This document shows positions 11,854 through 21,831 of a stretch of DNA of 64,000 nucleotides, one piece after another (within the stretch, counting starts at the first letter, position 1; every line of letters begins with the position of its first letter). Source of the DNA: Dendrocalamus latiflorus (taxonomy: Eukaryota > Streptophyta > Magnoliopsida > Poales > Poaceae); contig CM029626.1 of NCBI GenBank assembly GCA_017311315.1, forward strand, positions 6,562,006 through 6,626,005. The letters are read 5' to 3'. The position numbers and the translations under genes are program-made. Below the pieces are notes generated by a model, which was not told the DNA's origin, ran no database searches, and saw only the letters and a list, made by a program, of their open reading frames with translations.

Positions 11854-12410
11854 TGGGAGGTTGTCGCGTGTTGGTGTGCGTTGTAACTGAAGCCCGGGTT
11901 GTCTTCTTTGTTTTATGTTTGCAAAAATACGGAGCTTTCCGCTATTCTGATTCCTGCCCCTTGTCCCGAGCAGCTACCCAGCCGGGGCCGACTGCTGATC
12001 TCCGACCTTGCGACCCGACGGCGTCTTCGGCGCTGGCAAAGAGCCGAGGAAGCGTTGGATTTCTGGGAGAGTCAGGCGTCTTCGAGTGGAACCTCGGTAC
12101 GGACGGTACGGACGCATGTTAAGGATGAGCCTGCCGAGTAGCAGCCCAGTGCGCCGGAGGTGTTTGTGCGCCTTTGTAAGCGTCCTTAGCGAATACAAAG
12201 AATGGTCTTGACCAGATCTTGCAAAGTGCATCGCCACCCTCTGGCTACATTGTCCCATGGTAAGCTCGGAGGGTTACTACGCGCGCCCGTACGCGATGAG
12301 TTGCGCCCTGCGGGGGCAGTGTGATCGAGATACACACGTAGTTACGATAACCGCACACGCTCAGTCCGATATCCCCTCTAAGCGGTGGCGGCGGAGCTGG
12401 CTCCTAGTGA

Positions 12411-12500
12411 CAGCCTCTGGTGCTTCTCGCTCGCAGGTGTGCTCGCGCGGGAACCAGCCTCTGGTGTTTCTCGCTCGCGGGTGTGCTCGCGCGGACCCAG
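12411..12500. repeat. 43-44-bp direct repeat, 2 copies
   Basis: CAGCCTCTGGTG...GCTCGCGCGG occurs at 12411 and 12454, with a truncated third start (CAGCCTCTAAC) at 12498. It lies downstream of the antisense gene and next to the stray copy of the 67-bp-repeat core. Confidence 0.75.
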
Positions 12501-12624
12501 CCTCTAACACGTCGCCTTGGTACTCCGCGGGCGGCGCGTGGGAGTGGGCCCCCGTGGTGCACTTTGCCCGTCGTAGAATTAGCCGGGGTAAGCTGTGCTC
12601 TGAAGTACGTGGGGCCAATGCCCA

Positions 12625-13470
12625 CGCCTTGTTGATACTCCGAAGAGCATGTGGAGATAGCGTCCGCGTCTTCTTTATACTCCGGAGAGTGCGTGGGATC
12701 GGCATCCACGTCCTATTTATACTCCGAAGAGTACGCACTGGGGGGACGCCCGTGCGTGCGCGGTGTTCGCGTCTTGTTTATACTCCGTAGAGTGCGTGGG
12801 ATCGGCATCCACGTCTTATTTATACTCCGAAGAGTACGCACTGGGGGGACGCCCGTGCGTGCGCGGTGTTCGCGTCTTGTTTATACTCCGCAGAGTGCGT
12901 GGGATCGGCATCCACGTCTTATTTATACTCCGAAGAGTACGCACTGGGGGACGCCCGTGCGTGCGCGGTGTTCGCGTCTTGTTTATACTCCGCAGAGTGC
13001 GTGGGATCGGCATCCACGTTTTATTTATACTCCGAAGAGTACGCACTGGGGGACGCCCGTGCGTGCGCGGTGTTCGCGTCTTGTTTATACTCCGCAGAGT
13101 GCGTGGGATCGGCATCCACGTCTTATTTATACTCTGAAGAGTACGCACTGGGGCGACGCCCGTGCGTGCGCGGTGTTCGCGTCTTGTTTATACTCCGCAG
13201 AGTGCGTGGGATCGGCATCCACGTCTTATTTATACTCCGAAGAGTACGCACTGGGGCGACGCCTGTGCATGCGCGGTGTTCGCGTCTTGTTTATACTCCG
13301 CAGAGTGCGTGGGATCGGCATCCACGTCTTATTTATACTCCGAAGAGTACGCACTGGGGTGACGCCCGTGCATGCGCGGTGTTCGCGTCTTGTTTATACT
13401 CCGCAGAGTGTGTGGGATCGGCATCCACGTCTTATTTATACTCCGGAGAGTTTATACTCCGTAGAGTGCG
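12625..13470. repeat. 102-103-bp tandem array, about 8 copies, with a dimeric unit
   Basis: The marker ACTCCGAAGAGTACGCACTG starts at 12721, 12824, 12927, 13029, 13131, 13234 and 13337, and in altered form at 13440: a step of 102-103 bp. Each unit contains two related halves, both carrying CGTCTTRTTTATACTCCG and a following AGAGTRCG, so the array is dimeric. Every half-unit contains a TATA-like TTTATA. Because 103 is not a multiple of three and the unit lacks stops, long open frames run through it in several frames on both strands; these are artefacts of the array. It lies between the protease end and the 3' end of the antisense gene. Confidence 0.93.
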
Positions 13471-13705
13471 TGCGGAGGCGTCCCCCCGCTCGTCAAAGAA
13501 CAGAAATTGGTGCAAACGGTGAACTTTATTAAATTCCCGTTTGCGCGGGTGAGCAATTACAAAAAAAGGGGGGAGATACCGATCACTAACCGCTATGAGG
13601 GCGGGGCGATCGCTGACGAGCCGCTGCTGCCGGGGCAACCTTGTGCGTGAGGAGCGCGGGACGCTCTCGGGAGGTGCCCGAGGGCTCCGCGTCCGCCCTC
13701 CTGGC

Positions 13706-14467
13706 TTAGGTGCCTTGGCGAGCCGCGTGGCATGGACCTCTGGCGCCAAGCTCTATGCGCCGAGCCATGTCCTGGTCGCCATGAACGATGATGATGGCCT
13801 GCGGCCCGGGAAGCTTCATGCACAGGAAGCCGTGATGCGGGACTGCCCCGAGGGTGTTTAGGAGCGGCCGCCCTATTATGGCGTTGTAGGGGTATGCAAT
13901 GTCGACCACGTCGAAGATGGCGTCCTCGCTCCGGACGTTGTTGCTTTGGCCGAAGGAGACTTGGAGGCATATCTGGCCTAAGGCGCGCAAAGGCTGCCCT
14001 CCAAATCCTTGCAGCGGGATGCCTGAAGGGCCCAATCGGCTTCGAGGGATCCCCATTTGGTCGAAGGCCGTAGCGAACAGGATGTTTGCGGAGCTTCCTC
14101 CATCGACTAGGTCTTGGTGGGGGAACTCCACGCCCTCGGCGTCAGCGGGCGTGAATGTGACTTCATGTTGCGCCCATTCTGGCGGCGCCTGCGCCGGGTA
14201 TGCCGCGACATGGTGCAGCCTTCGCGCGTAAGCCTTCCGTTGTCTTGCCGAGGCGAACTCCAGTGAGGAGCCTCCGGCAATGACGTTGATGATCCTGCGC
14301 TGGCCTCCCTCCGGGGCTTGTAACTGTAGGAGGCCTTCCCGAGGTTGTTGTACATGCGCCTGGATTCGCAGGAAGCCTTCCTGGGGCTGTGTTCCTTGGT
14401 CCTGGGGGTGTTGGACGTGAGCCACAACGGGCGCACATGCATCCGGGTTTTTGTCCCTGGCAACGCT
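13706..14467 (-). pseudogene. Retroelement aspartic protease region
   Basis: In the same frame as gag, after the third TAG. The protease core reads LVDGGSSANILF, the DGGSS variant of the aspartic protease motif usual in Tat-lineage elements, and the flap-side/second motif region ends AIIGRPLLNTLGAVPH. Translation stops at a TAA at 13706, shortly after the protease domain, where reverse transcriptase should begin. Nothing resembling the YVDD or YIDD box of reverse transcriptase follows. Not translatable from the gag start without passing three stops. Confidence 0.8.
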
Positions 14468-16066
14468 CTACCGTAGCGCTGCGATGGTGGTACAAGTACG
14501 CGTGTCGTGGTTGCCCCGGCCGTGGATTTCGCACCACTGCCCGTGGTGCTGGTCACCGTACTCTTCGCGGGTCCGGTCGTCTCGACCCTGGCCACATCCT
14601 CGTCCTCGGCCTCGGCGCCCTTTGCCTCCGCGACCTGCGGAGGCGTTGTCTTCGGAGCCGCCCTCGATGTCGAAAACGTAACGAGGTTTCTTGGACTTGC
14701 GTTGGTCGCGCTTGGGCCTGTCGCCTGGCTGGTCATTGTGTTGGGGGTCCTTGCGTTCGGAGGCGCCCTTCGGCTGCTCTTGCTTGCGCTTACCTTTCGA
14801 AGAGCCCTGTTTCGGCGAGTCTTCGCTCTTGACCGAGCCTTCCGCCTTGTTGGAGTCGGAGTCATCACCGAGTCGCCTCCGCGCGTCCTCCTCCGCTCTG
14901 GCGTACTCTTCCATCTTGTCGAAGAGTTTCCCGACCGTCTTAATGGGCTTGCGCGCGTTGTACTCGGCCATTGGCCCCGGTCGGAGGCCTTGTATTGCTG
15001 CGTTGATGACCGTTGTTTCGTTGACGTTCTTGACTTGGCAGCGCACTTTCGCGAAGCGCTTGAAGTAGTCCTAGAGCCTTTCCTCGGGTTTTTGCTTGAC
15101 TGCGAAGAGCTGGTCCGCATCGACACGCTCGATGTAGTTTCCCTGAAAGTTGTTGTAGAGTCGGTTGCGGACCTGTTCCCACGCGTAGATGGACTGTGGT
15201 TCAATGGTGAAGAACCAGGACAGCGCCACCCCTTGTAACGCGAGGGGGAGCCCTTTTGCCTTCGTGGTGTCGTCTCCGCCAGCGGCTTCGATGGCGTTCT
15301 CATACACGCGCACGAACTCTCGCGGGTCAGAGTCGCCTTTGTAGGCCTCGATGACGCTCGGGAACTTGAAATCTTCAGGCCATGGCGCCTGCTGCAGGCC
15401 CGCAGAAAGCGGGGACTCCGGGTCTACGCGTCGTAGTAGGGCGCGGCTAGACGTAGGGGCGTCGCGGCTATCCGCCCTTTCCGGGGCGGGTTCGGATGCC
15501 ACCGCCGAAGGGGCGTGTTGGCTCCGAGTCTCCTACATGTCCCGGACAGCTTCGCGGAGGTCTGTTAGCTCCCGCTGAAACGCGCTGAGGGCCGCCAGCA
15601 GGGCCATCTCCACCGCCGGCGTGGCCGGGGCCGTCGGTGCGCTTGGCGGTGCCACCGGCATGGTGGTGACCACGGCCTGCGCGCCCAGGCTGCGCGCCGC
15701 GTTGTCCTGGAGGGCCCTAGAGCTGGTGACAGGGTTCGCGTCGCTGCTGGGGTCATTCACCGCTTCTGCGCCGGGTGGAAAAACGGGTGCGCCTGCGTTG
15801 CCATCGCCGGGGTTGGCCGTCGGGGCAGTGCTGGTGGGGTCGGTCGTCGTGTTGGCGGCGGGGTTGGTCGCCGCGTCGATGGCGGGGTTGGTCGTCGCGG
15901 CGATGGCGGGGTTGGTCGTCGCGTCGATGGCGGGGTCCTTGGTCGCACCTGCACCACTGCTTGTACATGCGGCTGCTAAAGCCGAAGCCCTTGTGCTGAC
16001 GCGAGACTTCGCCGCTTCCGCCTTCTTCTTCTTCGCCACCGACGGTGAAGCTTTCTTTGGTGCCAT
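14468..16066 (-). pseudogene. gag of the Tat-like element, interrupted by in-frame TAG codons
   Basis: One frame from the ATG at 16066 to 14468. It begins with a Lys/Ala-rich N-terminus (MAPKKASPSVAKKKK), then Thr/Asn-Pro-rich repeats, the capsid-type gag domain (ALQGVALSWFFTIEPQS ... YAWEQVRNRLYNNFQGNYIE) around 15100-15400, a charged Lys/Glu-rich linker, and a zinc-binding motif CEIHGRGNHDTRTC near the end. The frame is broken by TAG at 15533-15535 and 15071-15073, and ends at a TAG at 14468-14470, after which the same frame runs on into the protease. All three could derive from CAG by one C-to-T change. Gag would coat the RNA if it were made. Confidence 0.85.
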
Positions 16067-16098
16067 TCTCCTTCAGACTTGGAGGCTTGCTCTTGTCC

Positions 16099-16116
16099 TC
16101 CCCACGGACGGCGCCA
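16099..16116 (-). other. tRNA primer-binding site (tRNA-Asp-like)
   Basis: On the minus strand, two bases inside the 5' LTR, the sequence is TGGCGCCGTCCGTGGGGA. This matches the TGGCGCC start of primer sites that pair with a tRNA 3' end and resembles the Asp-type site of Tat-lineage elements. It fixes the orientation of the element. Confidence 0.8.
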
Positions 16117-16118
16117 AC

Positions 16119-16364
16119 TGTTGTGGTTACAGACCAAACAAAGAGTGTAGTAGTGGAGAGTTAAGTAAATGAATGGCTTAGGCCTCTTTCCTCATAGCCT
16201 ATGTCTTATATATCTACATCCATATGGGGAGTGTCTTTACAATTATACCCTTACACATGAGTCCTCCCCTCAGGGGTACCTATGTTTACTATACATGTCT
16301 CATTTTGGGCCTTACACTCCCTTAACAGGCCTGCTGGGCTTAGGTGGGGGCCACCCCTACAACA
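16119..16364 (-). repeat. 5' LTR of the gypsy element (246 bp)
   Basis: Partner of 6355-6600, starting TGTTGTGG and ending CTACAACA on the plus strand, and followed directly by the CAAGG duplication. It has the same TATATAAG box in minus orientation, placed to drive gag. Confidence 0.92.
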
Positions 16365-16369
16365 CAAGG

Positions 16370-17928
16370 TATTTTACTTGCATTATATTTCTCATGAGGA
16401 GTTACTACGGTGTGTTCTTTTTGGCTTCGGCTTTTGGCTTTTAGTTGCGGCTTATGATTTTTAGGTTGTTCGTGAGAGAGAATATGGAGTAAAAAAATCA
16501 CGTGTGGTTTTGGCCGATATAAATAAAGTCATTACAGTGTGTATTACAATCAACTTATAGACCCTATCTTGAAAAGATACTCCATTTGAAAGCTAGTTGC
16601 CGCAGAAAAACCGAAAAACAACTATTAGAAACTGAAAAAAGAGGTCTATTTTTTGTTGTGATACGAGAGTTACTCTCTAAATAACTGTTATTTTTCTTTT
16701 TTATTGTCAAGATTATTAATTGGAGCGTTACAACGAAGCTGATTAGGGTTGGCTCGAATGCACTATCAAGAAATATATCCAAAAGAACTTACCGTGGATG
16801 ATATGAGGTTAGCAAAATTTCCAGACCAAGTCGGCCATTTGCTTCCTACTGATTACCTCTGTTAAATTCGTAAAGAATCTTTTATGAGGTTAGTAAAAAA
16901 CAATTCCTAGTGAAGTCTTAACTGTTTTTGTTCAATCTACCGTACTTATTTTTGCCAGTATTCTGTCAAACATTGCTTACTTTACTGATCCATCTGGACT
17001 TTATGGGTTATCAGTTGGTGATTATTCTCCTTTTTTCTTCGGATGACCATATCTTCGTGGGCCATCCAAAACCTTTGCAAATTAAGATCTGTCCCCCATT
17101 TTCTTTTACTCTGACTCACCATATCTTCAATTTTCCTTTTCCAGAGAACTGTTCTCCCATCATAAGAATGAATTTGTGGTGATCACTCAATTAACAGTAT
17201 CAATCAAATCTCGCTCTTTTCCAAGTGGAAACTTTGTAGAAACTTTTCAGACCCTCTCGGTACAACTTGCTTAGATGTTTAAACTTCAAAGCACTCAGTA
17301 GGACAGTCATGAGTAGGGAGAACAAATGTCATAGCTTAAGTGGAAAATGCATTCTGGGGACAGCATGGGTTAAGACATGGATTGTTCCCACCAACATAAG
17401 ACAGATTCGGAACTCTGGTTATCTGTTTGAGAAAACAGAGTCCGGAGATGTATCGGTACTATCTCCTTAATCCAAAAAAAAATTTAAGACAGATTCATGG
17501 AAAATGTTTAAGGAATTATCATTTAGATCTCAAACTTTCAGAAAAATAAAAGTAAGTCATGACTAGGAAGAGGTGATAAAATCTTACTATACTTTTTCAC
17601 TTAGAATACTGCATGTGACAAGAAGAGAAATAAATAAAAAGAAAAGAAACAATGTATACGCAAAAATGAACTGGAGTAACAAATTTTCCGAAAGGCAATA
17701 AACTAATGCAGAACGTACTTGCTGACCGACACAATCACAATAGCACTAGAACTATAGTTGCCACCTTGTCAATCCCTCTATCCACAAGCAAATGGCTAAA
17801 GAATAAGCTTCACGTCCTCATCCTACTGCTCCAATCTTCTTTTAAAATCCGAAAGCAACTCCGGTCATTCCTACCGATCAAGAATCCCCATCTTGCCACA
17901 TCAGGGCACCTAGCCAATTCGGTCTTAG
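16370..17928. other. Intergenic, unassigned
   Basis: AT-rich DNA between the gypsy element and the 3' end of the first thaumatin-like gene. Open frames are short and without recognisable motifs. The part nearest 17929 probably includes the 3' UTR of that gene, but I could not place a poly(A) signal with confidence. Confidence 0.3.
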
Positions 17929-20029
17929 CTAGTGTAATACCAGCAAGGCCATGACTGCTACTGCTACTGCGGTTTGGAGCACTAGCGATGCAGCCGTCGA
18001 CCCCGTCGTCGCGGCGTCGATCTCGCCGGTGGCCAAGCTCGCCAGCCATGAGTCGTCCTCGAGCTGCGCGTCGTTCGGCCTCGGCGACGGGTCCGTGGTC
18101 GATTTCTGACTGCAAAAATGTTAACATGACTCTGATCAGAATAACATCTTCACGAACAAAGATGAATGCCACTATGCAACTATGCAAGCATTACGTATGG
18201 TCAGTATGCAACTATGCAAGCATTGTAGATGGCCAGTTAAAGCAACGAAGTGTGAGAGATTCCGAGCTTTTCTTGAGTTTTCGATGGGTTTTTTCCAACT
18301 AGGCATGGACAGCTTTTAACTCAACAACCACTACCTAGGGGAGGGGACTGGTGACCATACATGATACATGGTGGGGAAGGAACAAAGGCGAGGAGAACAA
18401 TTTAAAGTAGCTCCCTTTTCTCGCTCTCAGCTTATCCTCGTCCCTCACAAGTCTCAACCCCCTCTCCTGTCCCCATCTCAGTTTGATGCTCCTTTCGTCA
18501 AAAATGTATTTTCTATTTGAAGGAACAGGCAAGAGAACTACCCGATATATTGATAAAACAGGAAAAAAAAAGGGAAAAAAAGACATAAGAAACTCCACAG
18601 ACAAGTGGCCACTAGCACCACGCCTTACATCTCCCACACACAGCACACCATGCAGCAATGGGAAGAACAACATACCCCATTTTCCCACACGCTAAAGCTT
18701 CTAACTGATTTTCAAGGTATATGCAGAGGTCCACCATTGCACAAAGCTTAAGAGAAAAGAATAGAAACAAAGACAAGATGAACTACAGTAATCTGGATGA
18801 TGCTCATATTCTCCAGCCATTATGTCCGTCAGTTTCTACTCTGGGCTTTTGCCACGGCACTGGGCACACTCACTGCAATGGAGGGAGACTCCCAACCTGT
18901 TCTCCACTGTAGTAACTAATCTACAGAGTGCAGGAAGGGTAAACTATACCTAGTCTGTTTAATCAGAAATCAATGCTCGCGATGGCAAACAGTTGAACAA
19001 CTTGAGATGTCTCGCACCAGGTTTACGTTAATTTTTTTACTTTATTCATGCCGCTCGATTTTCGATCGGACGGTCCATCCTTGTAATTGGAAGGCTTGCA
19101 AGGGGGAAGCATGCACAGTCCTAATTCAACAACAGTGAAGATGGATGACAATGCACACGCGAAGTGAGCAGCCGTGTCGGTAAGGTACCTGTTGGGCGTG
19201 CCGACGCGGGGGCAGAAGGTGATGGAGTAGTCGGTGCCGGTGCAGGTGAAGGTGGAGGTGGCGTCGTCGTAGGCGTAGCTGTAGGAGCGCGGGCACGCCG
19301 TCTTGAACATCTGCGAGTAGACGGAGGGGTGGCACGTGTTGGGGTTGCCGAACTGCCCGCTGCAGCAGTACTCGGGGCGGCCGAACGCCTCGCACGCGCT
19401 CCGGCACGCCTGGCCCTGCCCGGCCTTCAGCTCGGCGGGGCACCGCTCGTTGAGGTCGACGAGGCAGCCCGTCGCGGGGCACCCCGGCGCCGCCGCCGCC
19501 ACCACCATGGGCAGGTTGTACCCGTCCACGAGGCTCACGTCGTAGTAGTCCTTGCCCCCGCTGCCGTTGAGCGTGAACTCCACCAGCGTGGCGGGCGGCG
19601 CGGCGCCGGCCCCGTGGCACTCCACCTCGCCCGAGCCGCAGTCGCCCGTCGCGCACGCGCCCTTGCCCGACCCGTCGAACGCGCACCCCGTGCGCGCCCA
19701 GAACCGCCCCGACCACCCCGCCGGAGCCGTCAGCGACCGCGTCTCCCCCGCGCCGAGCGCGAACCCTGTCGTCTGTAGCGGCGAGCTGCCCGAGTTCGCC
19801 AGCACCCCCGGCCACACCGTCCCGCCGCACCGGTTCGTGAACGTGAACGTTATGCCGGCCACCACCCCTGCATGCACGCAAAATACACCACCATCCGTAA
19901 GCCTTAATAACCCCCCCAAAAAAACACACCAATCCCAACAAGAAACCAAGATTCGCCATTGCCAATGACAATACCTTGAAACAATGCGAGACTAATAATC
20001 GAGGCAGACAAAGCCATCAAAGAAGCCAT
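17929..20029 (-). CDS. Thaumatin-like protein (PR-5 family) with GPI-type C-terminal tail
   Basis: Exons on the minus strand: 20029-19975, 19867-19189 and 18109-17929 (915 nt, 304 residues). Introns of 107 and 1,079 bp have GT...AG ends in phases 1 and 2. Exon 1 encodes a signal peptide (MASLMALSASIISLALFQ). The mature domain carries the thaumatin signature GKGACATGDCGSGEVEC, the EFTLNG...DYYDVSLVDGYNLPM block that forms the acidic cleft, and 16 cysteines, the number that form eight disulfides in large thaumatin-like proteins. Exon 3 adds a Ser/Thr/Pro/Asp-rich linker and a hydrophobic tail (LQTAVAVAVMALLVLH), as in GPI-anchored members, so it probably acts at the outer face of the plasma membrane. 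Exon 2 stays open into intron 2, so an unspliced reading would end with a false tail. A related gene lies at 39451-40839. The ligand is not predictable from sequence. Confidence 0.92.
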
Positions 20030-20315
20030 TGCGTACTGATATAAACGAAGCCGAATCCAATTTACACAGACCAATTTGAAGCGTGTGTTATGTATGCTTG
20101 GAGCTAGTAACCAACAGGAGATGATCAATTATGGCAAGAGTGGCCAAGGTGCTTCTTGAAATGGCAGTTTCAGCTGACTATACGAGGTAAGATGCGGTGG
20201 TTAGGGAGAAGAGGAAGTGGCCACTACCACCACCACCCGTTAACTGAGCAGAGTGGGAGTAGTGTTGGTTAGGCTAGCTTGTGCAGTTGTGTAGGCTCGC
20301 TCGCGCACCTGGCCA

Positions 20316-20338
20316 TTTTATAACTCGATATGACGTCA
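20316..20338 (-). promoter_or_regulatory. TATA box and TGACGTCA bZIP site of the thaumatin-like gene
   Basis: On the minus strand a palindromic TGACGTCA (20331-20338) is followed 8 bp later by TATAAAA (20322-20316), about 290 bp upstream of the ATG at 20029. TGACG-type elements are bound by bZIP factors, including TGA factors linked to defence genes. The arrangement is seen; the regulation is inferred. Confidence 0.55.
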
Positions 20339-20799
20339 GCGGCAAAGCCTCCTGCTCCAATATTTTTCCGCCTCCTTTCCCTTTGTTCTTTCCCTCCTCA
20401 CGGTGATTGAGCAATGATATGAAAGTTGGGAAGGGAATCACTACTTTCCCTTCTTTTTTTTACTTATTCTGTTGCTTTTGGAGCCGAGATTTTATTTTAT
20501 TTTTTTCCAAAGAAGAAAGAATTCAGACTTGGGGATCGACATGCTTTGAGGGAAAGGAAGCAGCAGCAGAGCGTGGGGGCAGAAGACGACCCTGCGATTT
20601 CCTTGGCCCATTGATCCTTCGTTTTCTCGGCGCAATACTGACGGGGTCCAGTGTTGGTCGACAGGTGAACACTCGCCGTCTTGGAGGGGACCTCACGGGC
20701 TCCGTGCGTGCGCTGCCTCGTTCCATTAGGCCGTGGCGTTTGCTTTGCTTTTGCCTGGGCGTGTACACGCGACCAAGGGCTCCGCTGCGGGTCGGCTTA

Positions 20800-21440
20800 A
20801 ACTTCTGATTTCTGATTTATTTTTTATTATCCATAATTTTTGTCCTTTTCTGATTTTTATGTTTTCTTAGTTTTTTTATCGGTTCTTTTTTTATGTATTC
20901 ATTTGCATTATCCATGATGGGTTAACCTATTTTTTATTTTTAAATCTAGCTACATCAAATAAGTTACTATCAGCTATAGGCCCTGTTTGTTTCCACTTAA
21001 GATTATTATAATCTAGCTTATAAATCATAAGTGGAAACAAACATCCCAGATTATAAGGTAACTTATTATAATCTAATAGCCCAGATTATTGTAATCTAAT
21101 AAGCTCAAAAAAGGAGCTTATTTCAGCTTATAGATCCACTTTTTATCTTAATGACCATAAAACTTTAGGAATATTACCCACCTTTGCCATTCATCCAACC
21201 CTCAACTCCCGTGCCTCTCTCTCCCAGGGCATTGTAGTCTTTAAACATTCGAATACAACAATCCATAACTCTGATAATCCAGGCTACCAAACACCTGACA
21301 GTTTATTTTCCACCAGTTTATTATAAGCTAGCTTATATAAACCCCACATATAAGCTAGATTATAATAATCTTAAGTGGAAACAAACAGGGCCTATAGTAT
21401 AATTTCAGCCATAAACCAGTTTGTTTCAACCTAACCGAGT
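20800..21440. repeat. Dispersed AT-rich repeat, copy 1 (split by a MITE)
   Basis: The sequence around ATCCATGATGGGTTAACC and CATCAAATAAGTTACTATC is shared with 26391-26645 (GTGATGGGCTAACC..., CCAAATAAGTCACTATT) and more weakly with 44330-44540. The left part (20800-20978) and right part (from 21393) are continuous in the other copies and are separated here by the MITE at 20979-21392. No coding; possibly an old non-autonomous DNA transposon. Confidence 0.6.
20979..21392. mobile_element. MITE, 414 bp, inside an older repeat
   Basis: Terminal inverted repeats of about 40 bp: GGCCCTGTTTGTTTCCACTT at the left, mirrored by AAGTGGAAACAAACAGGGCC at the right. The inverted pairing continues through AAGATTATTATAATCTAGCTTAT. 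The flanks read TATA on both sides. The terminal sequence resembles Tourist/PIF-type or hAT-type grass MITEs; the short TATA/TA flank does not settle which. The interior holds further inverted ATTATAATCT segments. Confidence 0.8.
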
Positions 21441-21579
21441 GGTATCCTAGTAAGAAGGAAATAAGTGGTGTCAAGCTTCCATTTTCCTTGCAGCAGAAAA
21501 CTTGGAGAAAGGATCTGTTGGCCTGTTAGGCGTCCGGTTTATAACTCTAGCTCGAAAGCAGTCGTTCCAGTCTGTTTGG

Positions 21580-21700
21580 GAAATTTTTGTACGGATAACC
21601 TTTTTTTATTCGGAAATACAGAAATATACTCGCGGTTTCATTTTTTACAAAAATAGCCTTGAGTCGCCCAATGGGGAAGCGACTCAAGAATTTCGCCCAC
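21580..21700. repeat. Left terminal inverted repeat of the MULE
   Basis: About 120 bp, beginning GAAATTTTTGTACGG and continuing through ATTCGGAAATACAGAAATATA and GAGTCGCCCAATGGGG. It pairs with 25783-25903 with a few substitutions and one or two length changes in T runs. Confidence 0.9.
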
Positions 21701-21831
21701 CCGAAGAGCGACAAGAAGCTATGTCGCTTCACGGGAAAGCGACATCGCGGAGTCGCTTTCTCACTGGGCGATTTAACGAAGTCGCCCAATGGCTGGGCGA
21801 CTTGTAATGCAGTCGCCCAATAGGTAGGCGA
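21659..21831. repeat. Subterminal cluster of GTCGC/GCGAC hairpins
   Basis: Successive inverted repeats: TTGAGTCGC/GCGACTCAA (21659-21667 and 21679-21687), ATGTCGC/GCGACAT (21721-21727 and 21739-21745), an imperfect AGTCGC/GGCGAT pair from 21751, AAGTCGCCCA/TGGGCGACTT (21779-21788 and 21794-21803), and GTCGCC/GGCGAC (21812-21817 and 21826-21831). The right end has similar pairs between about 25685 and 25825. Confidence 0.8.

Larger units (their letters stand above)
6355..16364 (-). mobile_element. Non-autonomous Tat-like Ty3/gypsy LTR retrotransposon with an antisense gene
   Basis: A 10,010-bp element bounded by two 246-bp LTRs and a perfect 5-bp duplication CAAGG (6350-6354 and 16365-16369). 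The tRNA primer site lies inside the right-hand LTR and gag-protease reads right to left, so the element is on the minus strand. In element order it holds: 5' LTR, primer site, gag, protease, a 103-bp tandem array, a spliced gene in the opposite direction, 67-bp and 15-bp arrays, 3' LTR. I find no reverse transcriptase, RNase H or integrase motif in any frame, so it must rely on a relative for mobility. I see no good polypurine tract next to the 3' LTR. The two LTRs differ at about 7 of 246 positions by eye, so insertion was fairly recent. Confidence 0.9.

Noticed and set aside
12651..13532. A 293-codon open frame and several overlapping frames on both strands
   Set aside because: They are produced by the 103-bp array, whose unit has no stops and whose length shifts frame each time; the peptides simply repeat.
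14507..15238. A 243-codon plus-strand frame opposite gag
   Set aside because: Antisense shadow of gag; no motif and no ATG context of note.
14107..15303. A 398-codon Ser/Arg/Thr-rich minus-strand frame
   Set aside because: Overlaps the real gag-protease frame, which has capsid, zinc and protease motifs.
6350..16369. Treating the gypsy element as plus-strand because the long antisense gene reads that way
   Set aside because: The primer site, the LTR TATA box, gag and protease all point to the minus strand.
19126..19971. A 281-codon Arg/Gly-rich frame overlapping the first thaumatin-like gene
   Set aside because: Shadow frame of GC-rich exon 2; the thaumatin frame is conserved and the other has no motif.
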